A stretch of DNA of 64,000 nucleotides from assembly GCF_040361435.1 (NCBI RefSeq), contig NZ_APNL01000011.1, positions 78,564 to 142,563 on the forward strand. The letters run 5' to 3'. The stretch's first letter is position 1, and every line of letters starts with the position of its first letter. The notes below the pieces were generated by a model. The model searched no databases. It worked only from the letters and a program-made list of their open reading frames with translations, and was not told the DNA's origin. The position numbers and the translations under genes are program-made. Shown piece after piece: positions 51,499 through 60,199 of the stretch. This DNA is from Salinisphaera sp002433465 (GTDB lineage: Bacteria; Pseudomonadota; Gammaproteobacteria; Nevskiales; Salinisphaeraceae).

Positions 51499-53211
51499 TT
51501 AACGGCGGCCGAAGTTGTTGCGAACAAGATCCACCACTTCGTCCATGCGACCCGAGAATATGGCCTTGGTCGAATAGAGCGCGGTGGAGGCAACCTGGCC
51601 TGCTTCGATATGCGGCGGCATGACCAGTTCCATGCGATTGACCTTGACGTCGAGAATGCCGGGGCCGTTGTGGGCCAGCAGGTCGCGGACGCCGTCCTCG
51701 AGCTCGTGTTTCTTCTCGATCTTGCGGCCCCACAGGCCGATCGCTTCGGCAACACGCCCGAAATCCGGGTTCTTGAGTTCGGTATAGGCATCGAGCAGGC
51801 CTTCCACCTTCTGTTCGATTTCCACGAAGCCGAGCGAGCTGTTGTTGAACACCACCAGCTTGACCGGGATCTGTTCCTGGACGAGCGTGAGCAGGTCGCC
51901 CATAAGCATGCTCAAGCCGCCGTCGCCGCACATGGCGATGACCTGGCGCTCGGGAAACGCCTTGGCGATACCCAGCGCCTGCGGATAGGCGTTGGCCATG
52001 GTGCCGTGCACGAGGCTGGGCAGCGTACGGCGCTTGCCGTTGGCCTTGATATGACGCAGGCACCACACCATCGGGCTGCCACCGTCGGCGGTGAATACCG
52101 CATCGTCGTCGGCGTGCGCGTCGAGCAGCAGGGTGAGTTCCTGCGGGTGGATCAGGTCGTCGTAGTCGGACTGGGCCGCGGCGTTTTCCAGCGACTCGAG
52201 ATACGTTTTCCGGCAGTCGTTGACCCATTCGCGATCGCTGTTCTTTTCGACCCGGTCGAGCAATGCGGCACAGGTATCACGGGCGCTGCCGACCACGCCG
52301 ATATCGATGGGGTGGCGCAGGCCGATATGGCCGGGGTTGGTATCGACCTGGATGATGGTGGCGCTGTCCGGATAGAACTGGGCCCAGGCGAAGTTGCAGC
52401 CGAGCAATAGCAGGGTGTCGCATTCGGACACCGCCCGATAGCCACCTTCCAGCCCGAATACGCCGGTCATGCCCACTTCCAGGTCGTTGCCGTATTCGAC
52501 GAAGTCCTTGGCGCGCGATGTCCAGGCGATGGGGGCGCCGAGCTTGTCGGCCAGCGCGATCAGCTCGTCGTGGGCGTGGCGACAGCCATAACCGGCATAG
52601 ATGGACACCTTCGTGCCGGCGTTGAGCTTGGCCGCGATGGCATCCAGGTCGGCGTCGTTCGGCCGTAGCACCGGATCGAATCGCTGGGTGCGGTAGGGCA
52701 GGCTGTCGGCCGGCTTCTGGGTGAACAGATCGCCCGGCACGATGAGCACGGCCACGCCGCCTTCGTTGAGCGCTTTCTGTGCGGCGATCGCGGTCAGGCG
52801 ACGCGCGTTTTCCGCACTGGAGACGTATTCGCAGAACACGCTGTACTGCGCGTAGATCGGCCGCTGGTCGACATCCTGGGGAAAGCCCACGCCCATTTCC
52901 GCGGTGGCCACCTGCGAGGCAATGAACACCACCGGCGCACCGTTGCGATGGGACTCGATCAGGCCGTTCACAAAATGGGTGCTGCCGGGGCCGCAGGTGC
53001 CCGCACAGCAGGCCAGTTCATCGGTAATGAACGCCTCCGCCCCGGCCGCGAAACCGCCGACCTCTTCGTGGCGCACATGCACCCAGTCCATATCCGAGCG
53101 TCGGATCGCGTCGGTGAAGTGATTGATGGTATCGCCCACTACGCCGTAGCAGCGCTTCGCGCCGGCCTGGGTGAGTGTCTCGACAATGATTTCGGCGACG
53201 TTGCTGGCCAT
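51499..53211 (-). CDS. poxB: Thiamine-diphosphate pyruvate oxidase / quinone-dependent pyruvate dehydrogenase
   Basis: 570 residues, close to E. coli PoxB (572). The ThDP fold shows GVVGDTINHFTDAIR, the catalytic glutamate in VRHEEVGGFAAGAEA, GPGSTHFVNGL, and the ThDP/Mg motif CGDGGLSMLMGDLLT with NNSSLGF. It decarboxylates pyruvate to acetate and CO2 and passes electrons to ubiquinone at the membrane. AGGAG precedes the ATG at 53211; the longer frame to 53310 has no support. The C-terminal membrane-activation peptide of E. coli PoxB is not obviously conserved. Confidence 0.88.
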   Translation of the reverse strand: MASNVAEIIVETLTQAGAKRCYGVVGDTINHFTDAIRRSDMDWVHVRHEEVGGFAAGAEAFITDELACCAGTCGPGSTHFVNGLIESHRNGAPVVFIASQVATAEMGVGFPQDVDQRPIYAQYSVFCEYVSSAENARRLTAIAAQKALNEGGVAVLIVPGDLFTQKPADSLPYRTQRFDPVLRPNDADLDAIAAKLNAGTKVSIYAGYGCRHAHDELIALADKLGAPIAWTSRAKDFVEYGNDLEVGMTGVFGLEGGYRAVSECDTLLLLGCNFAWAQFYPDSATIIQVDTNPGHIGLRHPIDIGVVGSARDTCAALLDRVEKNSDREWVNDCRKTYLESLENAAAQSDYDDLIHPQELTLLLDAHADDDAVFTADGGSPMVWCLRHIKANGKRRTLPSLVHGTMANAYPQALGIAKAFPERQVIAMCGDGGLSMLMGDLLTLVQEQIPVKLVVFNNSSLGFVEIEQKVEGLLDAYTELKNPDFGRVAEAIGLWGRKIEKKHELEDGVRDLLAHNGPGILDVKVNRMELVMPPHIEAGQVASTALYSTKAIFSGRMDEVVDLVRNNFGRR

Positions 53212-53621
53212 GGGGGCTCCTTGAAATAGGCGGCGCCCCGGGCGGGGGCGCGATTGAATGCATGATACAGACTGCTCGCAAGTACGCGACAGCCGACCTG
53301 TCGCCTGCACCGGGGCGTGCGTGGCGGTGCGGTGTTCGACCGGGCACGGCGTGAAAACACGACCTGCCTTGTGGGCGCCGGCGCGTGCGATTCGCGACTA
53401 CGCCTGGCTGCAGCTGCTCGTCTGACCGGCTCGTACGCGGTCGGGGGCGAGTATATGTGCTGCACAGCTAGTGTGCGGGTGCCTGCGCCAGAGCGAAGCA
53501 TTGCTGTGCGACATCAGTGCGTTGTCTAGCGATCAGGCGTATTCGCAGGCGTTTTGGGGCCTGCGCAAACTGGCCCGCCTCTTGCAACAGCTGCCTGACC
53601 GCCGTTCCAAAGGGCCCCGCG
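53212..53621. other. Divergent intergenic region between poxB and the amine dehydrogenase cluster
   Basis: No gene is supported. It should hold both promoters; I see no clear operator. Confidence 0.35.
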
Positions 53622-54818
53622 ATGACAGCGACGATACTTCAAAGGCTTGTACGCCATTCGGCCATAACCGCCGCGCTTTGCGTATACGCGTTCGCCAGCA
53701 CGGTGCTTGGCGCCGACGAGCCCGGGTTCCAGCCGGAAGCCTTCACCGTGGAAGAGGCTATTGCAGAGGGCCCGGTCGTGCTAGTGAATCAGGCCAATTG
53801 GGATGGCGCGAGCCGTATCCATGTCTATTCGCAGGATGAGCTGAAGTATCAGGGGCTGCTGTCGCTGGGTCTGACGTCACAGTTCATCGTCAGCCACGAC
53901 CACAGCAAGGTCTACACGCTCTCCGATTACATGGAGCGCTATACCTACGGGCCGATTCATAGCGTGGTTCAGGCCTTCGACCTGAACAGCCTGAAGCCGG
54001 TCGCCGAGGTCGAAGTGCCCAACAAGGCGGCAAAGGCCATCGGCATGGAACACCTCATCGAAATCAGCGCCGACGAAAAGTATCTGTATGTACAGAACGC
54101 TACGCCGGGCACGTCGGTCACGGTGGTCGCCCTCGACGACATGAGTGTGGTCAAGGAAGTGCCCACGCCGGGCTGCTACGGCATCTACCCGAGCGTCGAA
54201 GGCCATCGCTTCTCGACGCTGTGCGGGCCGGGCACCCTCAACAGCTACGACGTGGACGACGACGACCCCGGTGCCACCCCCTCGGACGCGATCTTCGACG
54301 TCGATGCAGACGCACTCTATCTGCATTCGGTCCGTACGAAGACGGGCCAGCTCGTTTTCACTTCGTTCAACGGCAATCTCTATGTAGTCGATGATAGCGG
54401 CGCCAAGGCCCGACTGATCAAGAAACTTGCGGTGGCCGAAGGCGTGGACGGCGACTGGGCACCGGGTGGTTACGGCATCACGGCCTACAACGTGGCCAAC
54501 GACATGCTGTTCATGATCGTGCACTCGAATGCCTATGAAGGCAGCCACAAGGATATGTCCGAACAGATCTGGGCCTACAGTCTGGCCGACGAGAAGCTCG
54601 TGGCCCGATCGGAGGCGCCGCACCTGGTGTCGTTGGCCGTAAGCCAGGGTGAAAGCCCGACGCTGTACGGCGCCAACGAAGAAGAATCGAGTGTGGACGT
54701 CTATACGCCCACCGCGAAGGGCGGCTTCGAGTTCGAAAAGACGAACACGGACGACCGCGTGGGCTGGACAACCTCCTTGATGACCGCGCCTGCGCGTGCA
54801 TCGGCGAGCGCGCAATGA
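53622..54818 (+). CDS. aauB: Aromatic amine dehydrogenase heavy (alpha) chain
   Basis: 398 residues with a signal peptide (about 1-30, ending near VLGADEPG). The mature part is the seven-bladed beta-propeller of the MauB/AauB family, with repeats such as RIHVYSQDELKYQGLLSLG and QLVFTSFNGNLYVVDD. It forms the alpha2beta2 periplasmic enzyme with the TTQ light chain encoded three genes downstream. The enzyme oxidises primary amines, here probably phenylethylamines, to aldehyde and ammonia. The ATG at 53622 was chosen for the signal peptide. It overlaps the next gene by 4 nt. Confidence 0.9.
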   Translation: MTATILQRLVRHSAITAALCVYAFASTVLGADEPGFQPEAFTVEEAIAEGPVVLVNQANWDGASRIHVYSQDELKYQGLLSLGLTSQFIVSHDHSKVYTLSDYMERYTYGPIHSVVQAFDLNSLKPVAEVEVPNKAAKAIGMEHLIEISADEKYLYVQNATPGTSVTVVALDDMSVVKEVPTPGCYGIYPSVEGHRFSTLCGPGTLNSYDVDDDDPGATPSDAIFDVDADALYLHSVRTKTGQLVFTSFNGNLYVVDDSGAKARLIKKLAVAEGVDGDWAPGGYGITAYNVANDMLFMIVHSNAYEGSHKDMSEQIWAYSLADEKLVARSEAPHLVSLAVSQGESPTLYGANEEESSVDVYTPTAKGGFEFEKTNTDDRVGWTTSLMTAPARASASAQ

Positions 54819-55348
54819 ACGCCATGCTCGCACTCGCAAGCGCCGCAGCTGGCGTGTTCATTCTGCTCGTGGTGCTGCGCGCCGCGCTGCACAAGGCCAT
54901 GGACTTCGTCGAGCTGCAGGGCTTTGTCGCCGACTACCGCCTCTTGCCACAGGTCTGGGTAGCGCCAGTCGCCGGCGCATTGATGGGCCTCGAATTCGTG
55001 CTCGCGGCGCTGGTCGCGCTGCCCTTCAGCCGCGGCGCCGGCCTGCTGGGCTGCGCTGTGCTGTTCGCGGGCTACGCGGTTGCCATCGCCATCAATCTTG
55101 CCCGTGGGCATACCCGTATCGAATGCGGCTGTGGCGGGGCGCCGCAGATGCTAAGTACGTCCCTGCTTTTGCGTAACGGCGTGCTCGCTGTTCTGGCGGT
55201 GTTTGCTGCCTGGACCATGCCCGGCGCGCTGACATTGCCGGAGAGCCTTGTCGTGATCGGCGCCGGCGTGTTCGCACTCGCGCTCTATCTGCTGTTCGAA
55301 CAGCTCAACGCCAACCGCATGTACCTGAAAAAACGAGGATCACTATGA
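54815..55348 (+). CDS. mauE: MauE-family membrane protein for TTQ amine dehydrogenase maturation
   Basis: 177 residues with five hydrophobic helices (about 5-22, 50-70, 75-95, 115-135 and 143-163). The motif RIECGCGGAPQ gives the conserved cysteine pair of the MauE/DoxX-like family. In the mau system MauE and MauD are needed for export or disulfide formation of the cysteine-rich light chain. It overlaps aauB and mauD by 4 nt, so the four genes are tightly coupled. Confidence 0.9.
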   Translation: MNAMLALASAAAGVFILLVVLRAALHKAMDFVELQGFVADYRLLPQVWVAPVAGALMGLEFVLAALVALPFSRGAGLLGCAVLFAGYAVAIAINLARGHTRIECGCGGAPQMLSTSLLLRNGVLAVLAVFAAWTMPGALTLPESLVVIGAGVFALALYLLFEQLNANRMYLKKRGSL

Positions 55349-55953
55349 CCGCTCTGACTTTTGCCGTGGTGTTCCTCGGCCTGGCCTTTCTGGCCCTGTG
55401 CTTTGGCTTTGTCGTGCTCGCGCGCCAGATCGGCGTGCTCTACGAACGCATCGCGCCGATGGGCGCGCTCATGAACGACTCCGGCCCGAAGGTCGGTGAG
55501 CAGTCGCCGAAGTTCACGCTGGAAAGCCTCAACGGCGGCGTGGTTTCGATCGGCACGGTCAAGGAAAAGGCCACGCTGGTTTTCTTCGTCTCGCCGACCT
55601 GTCCGATCTGCAAGAAGCTCATACCCATTCTGCGCTCGATCCGCTCGAGCGAAGGCGACTGGCTGACCGTGGTGCTGGCCAGCGACGGGGACGAAGACAA
55701 GCAGCGTCGCTTCATCGACAACGCCCGGCTCGACGACTTCGATTACGTGCTTTCAACCGAGCTGGGCCTGGGCTTTCGGGTAGCGCGCCTGCCCTATGCC
55801 CTGGTGCTCGACCGTACCGGCGCGGTACGCGCGAAAGGCCTGGTGAATACGCGCGAGCAGCTCGAAAGCCTGTTCAACGCCCACGACCTGGGCGTGGTCT
55901 CCATCCAGAACTATATCGGTGAGGCGCAAGACGGCGCGCCGGCCCGTTCCTAA
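55345..55953 (+). CDS. mauD: MauD-family thiol-disulfide protein
   Basis: 202 residues. One N-terminal membrane anchor (about 5-25) and a periplasmic thioredoxin-like domain with the redox motif CPIC in VSPTCPICKK. In mau and aau clusters this protein introduces or isomerises the six disulfides of the TTQ light chain, working with MauE. The light-chain gene follows 30 bp downstream. Confidence 0.92.
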   Translation: MTALTFAVVFLGLAFLALCFGFVVLARQIGVLYERIAPMGALMNDSGPKVGEQSPKFTLESLNGGVVSIGTVKEKATLVFFVSPTCPICKKLIPILRSIRSSEGDWLTVVLASDGDEDKQRRFIDNARLDDFDYVLSTELGLGFRVARLPYALVLDRTGAVRAKGLVNTREQLESLFNAHDLGVVSIQNYIGEAQDGAPARS

Positions 55954-55983
55954 CCGGGCGACGACCCTCCACGAGGACAGATC

Positions 55984-56544
55984 ATGAAACGACTACTCGA
56001 TGCATTGACGGCCCGCACGGATGCCAGCGCCGAACGCATGGTGCGCCGGACCGCCCAGCGCTACAGCCGGCGCAGCTTCATTGGCCGTGCAGCGCTGTTC
56101 ATGGCCGGTACGGCCTTGCTGCCGGTGTTGCCGTTCGACCAGGGCGGGCGCGCGATCGCGGCGACCCCGAACGGGGGCAAGTTGCAGGACGACGATCCGC
56201 TGGCCTGTGATTATTGGCGCTACTGCGCGATCGACGGCAACCTCTGCAACGATTGCGGCGGCACGCTCACCAGCTGTCCGCCCGGTGCCGAGGCATCCAA
56301 AGTGTCGTGGGTGGGGACCTGCCGTAATCCGACCGACGGTAAGGACTACGTGGTGTCCTATAACGACTGTTGCGGCAAGGCCGCCTGTACCGGCACGGAG
56401 TGTGTGAACAGCGCGCGTGAACGCCCGGGTTACCAGATGAGCCTGCATAACGACATCAACTGGTGCATGGCCAACAAGTCCATGGGCTACCACTGCACCG
56501 TGGCGGTACTGGTGGGCCAGGTGGACGATGCGCCGGCGGGCTGA
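55984..56544 (+). CDS. aauA: Aromatic amine dehydrogenase light (beta) chain with TTQ cofactor
   Basis: 186 residues. A long twin-arginine signal (SRRSFIGRAALFMAG) exports the folded subunit. The two tryptophans that become tryptophan tryptophylquinone are W109 (KVSWVGTC) and W160 (NDINWCM). D84, catalytic D128, N156 and T172 also fall at the numbering known for the Alcaligenes faecalis aromatic amine dehydrogenase beta subunit, so I prefer this to methylamine dehydrogenase. Many cysteines are present for the family disulfides. The electron acceptor is normally a blue copper protein or cytochrome c. Confidence 0.93.
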   Translation: MKRLLDALTARTDASAERMVRRTAQRYSRRSFIGRAALFMAGTALLPVLPFDQGGRAIAATPNGGKLQDDDPLACDYWRYCAIDGNLCNDCGGTLTSCPPGAEASKVSWVGTCRNPTDGKDYVVSYNDCCGKAACTGTECVNSARERPGYQMSLHNDINWCMANKSMGYHCTVAVLVGQVDDAPAG

Positions 56545-57037
56545 CGCCTGTGCGGCGATACCGGTATCGCCCGGGATTGCGAAGACGGCGTTACGCTGCG
56601 TGGCCTCCTGCATTACTGCGACGGTCGTAACGTTCTCTGCCGGCATCCAGGCCGGTGTACCACCGGCAACGCAGTATCTGATCCACTGCAGTGGCTGTCA
56701 CCGCGCGGACGGCTCCGGCAGCCTGCGTGGCGGCATCCCCGACCTGCGTGGATATGTGGGCTCGTTCGGCCGCGTGGACAATGGCCGAACCTATTTGATG
56801 CACGTGCCGGGCGTGGTCGGCTCGGGGCTGGACAACGCCGAGATTGCAGCGGTCATGAACTATATCTTCGACCGTTGGGCCGCTGCGCCGGCCGGCGATC
56901 CGGTGCCGGTATTTACCGCGGCCGAAGTGGCGCGGCTGCGCGAGCTGTCGGTGCCCGACGTGGTCAAGGCGCGGCGGCGTGTAGTTCGCGAGCTCGAGGC
57001 CCGCAATCTGCCGGTCGCTGCCTATCCCTGGGAATAG
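56528..57037 (+). CDS. Mono-haem cytochrome c of the amine dehydrogenase cluster
   Basis: 169 residues with an N-terminal signal or anchor region (about 20-45). One haem-binding motif CSGCH lies in YLIHCSGCHRADG, with a likely axial Met downstream (LMHVPGVVG). It overlaps the end of aauA by 17 nt, so it is almost certainly co-expressed and may accept electrons from the enzyme or serve in maturation. A di-haem MauG, needed for TTQ formation in methylamine dehydrogenase, would have two CxxCH motifs; this protein has only one. Confidence 0.85.
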   Translation: MRRRADACAAIPVSPGIAKTALRCVASCITATVVTFSAGIQAGVPPATQYLIHCSGCHRADGSGSLRGGIPDLRGYVGSFGRVDNGRTYLMHVPGVVGSGLDNAEIAAVMNYIFDRWAAAPAGDPVPVFTAAEVARLRELSVPDVVKARRRVVRELEARNLPVAAYPWE

Positions 57038-57393
57038 GTGCTATTCAAGCAGCGCTTGTTATTAAGCTGGCCCCACAAATAGACCATGCGGTTGGTGACC
57101 TACGACTTGATAACGCGCGTGTAAGAATGCAGGCGCGCCATGTCCAACGGCATTATCGAAAGTAAAGACGGACAGGTGCCGGCGTCTATTCATCGATGGC
57201 GTTGATAATGGCGGAGCAAGTGACGTGTTCTGGTGTTGGATCGGCAGGATCAGCGGCGGTTTTGTTGCGTCGCGACACCGGTAGTGCGCGATTAGTCAAC
57301 ATGGCGCTAAATCTGCGACTGGGCACTGTGAGCTGATACCATCGATTACGATCGCAGAAGCCGTGATCGCTGAACGCAATTTTCGGAGACCCC
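57038..57393. other. Intergenic region, about 360 bp
   Basis: No gene is supported. It probably holds the promoter for the microprotein at 57394. Confidence 0.35.
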
Positions 57394-57468
57394 ATGCGCA
57401 ATATTATTTATCTCGTTGGCCTTGTGGTCATCGTCGTGGCCATTCTGTCGTTTCTAGGCGTGATGTAG
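57394..57468 (+). CDS. 24-residue membrane microprotein (paralogue 2)
   Basis: 24 codons encoding one hydrophobic helix that starts MRNIIYLVGLVVIVVAI and ends SFLGVM, closely similar to the product of 21676-21750. CGGAG lies 8 bases before the ATG, and a strong terminator follows 20 bp after the stop, so this is a complete small transcription unit. It is likely an inner-membrane protein of unknown role. Confidence 0.8.
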   Translation: MRNIIYLVGLVVIVVAILSFLGVM

Positions 57469-57488
57469 CCCGGCCACAACGCAGCGAA

Positions 57489-57532
57489 TGAAAAAGGCCG
57501 CATCGGTTTTTCCGATGCGGCCTTTTTTTTGC
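57489..57532 (+). terminator. Rho-independent terminator after microprotein 2
   Basis: AAAAAGGCCGCATCGG pairs with CCGATGCGGCCTTTTT around a T-loop and ends in eight T. It could also serve transcription from the other side. Confidence 0.9.
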
Positions 57533-57753
57533 ATTGCGCAGGCGTGCGTGGTCGCCCGTTCCAAACACAGTGGGTGGCGGTTTCTCGGCGCCCCCCGGCC
57601 GGGCGACGGGTCAGGCTTTGAAACGGTTTCGTCGGTGCGGCGCGAATGCAGGCGTGTAGCGCTGTGCCAGCCTTCGGTGCCTGCGGCAGATTTTCTTTCC
57701 CTCGAACGACCTTCCTGCCGGTGCGGCGCGCGCGGCGCGTGACAGGGGCGTTT

Positions 57754-59844
57754 CTATGCCAACGATGCCTGTGTGGCGTGCGTGCTTGCCTGCAGCAAAC
57801 GCAGCTCATAGTCGCTGGCAGGCATGGGTTTATCCAAAAGATAGCCCTGCAGTTCGTCACAGCCTGCAAGCGTCAGATAGCTTTGCTGAGCGGCGGTTTC
57901 AACGCCTTCGGCCACAACCGTAATACCCAGCACATGGGACAGGTTGATGATCAGCTTGACGATTTCACGGTGGGCGCTTGTCGACCCCTCGTTGAGGTTG
58001 GCGGTGAAGGATCGATCGACCTTGAGCTGATCGATCGGCAGTTTCTGCAGGTACGACAGACTTGAGTAGCCCGTCCCGAAATCGTCCAGGGCGATACGAA
58101 TACCCAGTTCGCTAAGCTGGCGGAGTACGCGCGTGGCGGTTTCGAACTCCTCCATGGCCAGGGTTTCTGTAATTTCGAGTATGAGGCTGTCGGCGGTAAG
58201 CGAATGGCGGGCGAGTGCGCCTGCGATCTGATCGATAAGGCGATCGTCCAGCAGGCGTGCGACCGAAAGGTTGATGGAAACTGGCGGCACCTTCAGGCCG
58301 GCGGCCCGCCAGCTTCGGATCTGGCGGCAGACCTGATCGATCACGTTCAGCTCGAGATCGTTTATCAGCCCGCTGCGTTCGGCGACTTCGATGAACAGAC
58401 CGGGGCTGACCAGGCCGCGCCTGGGGTGCTGCCAACGAACGAGGGCTTCCGCCCCGGCTAAACCGCCATCGCCGGCGCGATACTTGGGCTGGTAATAGAC
58501 AACCAGTTCGTTGTTATCGATACCGGCGCGCAGCTCCTCCTGAATCTGGAACGCGTCGGCCTGCTTGATGCCCATGCTGGGCAGATAGCGGCGCACACGA
58601 TTCTTGCCGGCGCGTTTTGCGGTATACATGGCCAGATCGGCAGCGGTAACCAGCGTGGTCACGTCGTCGGCATCGCTCGGGTACAGGGCGATACCGATGC
58701 TCGCCGACAGGGTCGCGCCGTGTTCGCTGATCCGTGCCAGTTCCGCGATGGCGTGTTCGGCAAATGCCTCGACAAGGTCAGCGTCGGTGACATGCTCCAT
58801 GAGCAGAAGAAACTCGTCGCCGCCGATACGGCCGAGCGTGTGCTGCTCGCCGGCCAGTTCGCGCAGGGCAGTGCTGGTGCGTTGCAGCAGGCGGTCGCCC
58901 AGGCCGTGACCCAGACTGTCGTTGATGAGCTTGAAACCGTCCAGATCTATATAGAGCAGGGCACAGCCCTCGCCGGGCTCGACCTGGGCGGTGGCCGCGC
59001 GAATCCGCTCATAGACGGTCGTACGGTTGGGGAGCTCGGTGAGCGCGTCGTAGCGGCTGCTGTAACGCAGCTGGGCGTTGGCGCTGCGCAGCGACTCCAC
59101 CAGGTCGGCCGTCTGTTTGTCGAGCTGGCGGTCCAGCAGCGCCGCGAACACGCCGAGGCTGATGATGAACAGGGTGCAGGACGATACCAGTAGAGACAGC
59201 CAGAATGGGTCCACCGCTACGCTGGCCGTGCTCGTGGCCTGATCGGAAATGACCATCGATACCAGGGCGAAATGATGGCACAGCGCAAGACCAACGCCGA
59301 TACCCACCGATACCAGCGCATTCGCCGCCGGCGATATGGCGCGATCGATCGTGGTCAGCCGATAGGCGATCCACAGGCTCGCGGCGACCAGCAGGTAGAA
59401 CGCAAGGGCGGTCGTTGCCGTGGGTAGCGGGCGATATACGATCGCCGGCGTGAGTTGCAGCGACAGGTTGCCCAGATAGAACAGCAGGCTGGCGCTTGCC
59501 CATACCGGTATGGCGGCACCCAGGATGGCCAGTGCGGATAGCGTGGGGCGGCTGGCCACGTAGAAGACGATAAGGGTGGCAACCAGGCCCGCCAACCACG
59601 ACATGAGGACGAGATCGATCTCGTGGCCCAGCACGAACGGCAGCTCGAGCGCCATCATGCTGACGAAGTGGGTGGCCCAAATGCCGGTCGCCAGGACGCA
59701 TGCGCCCGATAGCAGCCAAGAGGATTTTGCGCGTGTACGGCTGCGCCGCACACGACCGAGCATGTCCATCGCCGCGTAGCACGTCACGCTGCAGATTAGA
59801 ACGGCCAGTGCGATGAGGGGCGGGCTGTAAATAATTGGGCTCAA
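57754..59844 (-). CDS. MHYT-GGDEF-EAL membrane regulator of c-di-GMP
   Basis: 696 residues from a TTG at 59844 with GGGGA upstream. The longer frame to 59907 begins at the predicted transcription start and is not used. The N-terminal half has about seven membrane helices with the MHYT-type motif GIWATHFVSMMAL. GGDEF is intact (RIGGDEFLLLME, about 341-345), as is EAL (GAEALVRWQHP, about 460, then EITET, DDFGTGYSS and EGVE). It could both make and break c-di-GMP; MHYT may sense a gas or copper. A perfect sigma-28 promoter match lies just upstream. Confidence 0.9.
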   Translation of the reverse strand: MSPIIYSPPLIALAVLICSVTCYAAMDMLGRVRRSRTRAKSSWLLSGACVLATGIWATHFVSMMALELPFVLGHEIDLVLMSWLAGLVATLIVFYVASRPTLSALAILGAAIPVWASASLLFYLGNLSLQLTPAIVYRPLPTATTALAFYLLVAASLWIAYRLTTIDRAISPAANALVSVGIGVGLALCHHFALVSMVISDQATSTASVAVDPFWLSLLVSSCTLFIISLGVFAALLDRQLDKQTADLVESLRSANAQLRYSSRYDALTELPNRTTVYERIRAATAQVEPGEGCALLYIDLDGFKLINDSLGHGLGDRLLQRTSTALRELAGEQHTLGRIGGDEFLLLMEHVTDADLVEAFAEHAIAELARISEHGATLSASIGIALYPSDADDVTTLVTAADLAMYTAKRAGKNRVRRYLPSMGIKQADAFQIQEELRAGIDNNELVVYYQPKYRAGDGGLAGAEALVRWQHPRRGLVSPGLFIEVAERSGLINDLELNVIDQVCRQIRSWRAAGLKVPPVSINLSVARLLDDRLIDQIAGALARHSLTADSLILEITETLAMEEFETATRVLRQLSELGIRIALDDFGTGYSSLSYLQKLPIDQLKVDRSFTANLNEGSTSAHREIVKLIINLSHVLGITVVAEGVETAAQQSYLTLAGCDELQGYLLDKPMPASDYELRLLQASTHATQASLA

Positions 59845-60199
59845 GGGTCTTGTCCCCGCTAGAGCATGGCGATAGAGCTTGCCGTCGTTTGATCGGTGTC
59901 GTCGCAAGGGTTATCGGCAACAACGGCCGGCGGTTTAATTTCGGTGTAAAACAGATTCGCTAAGAGCACCTACGCCGGTTAACGGCCGGCTCGGTTCCTT
60001 TTGGTTGAATAAGCGCCGACAAGAGCGGCGGTTATCCGCTAGTTTTCGGCGGTCGGTTCAAGCCCTGTTAATAGCTGCTATTAGCAATTAAAAGCGACTT
60101 GACGGCGCGGAATAAACCCAGAAAACTGAAAAAGAGGGATCGGTAGAGAAAAATACTTTAGCCGACCAAGAGAAAACCAAAACGCCGCGGAGGAGAGCC
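59845..60199. other. Divergent intergenic region
   Basis: It contains the sigma-28-type promoter at 59911-59937 reading left and the unidentified promoter of the acyl-CoA ligase reading right. No gene is supported. Confidence 0.4.
59911..59937 (-). promoter_or_regulatory. Sigma-28 (FliA)-type promoter before the MHYT-GGDEF-EAL gene
   Basis: On the minus strand TAAA (59937-59934), exactly 15 bases, then GCCGATAA (59918-59911): a full match to the consensus. The chosen start codon is about 60 bp downstream. Confidence 0.8.

Noticed and set aside
55984..56544. Light chain as methylamine dehydrogenase (mauA)
   Set aside because: The residue numbering of W109, W160, D128, N156 and T172 fits aromatic amine dehydrogenase, and the mauF/G/L/M/N genes usual for methylamine clusters are absent.
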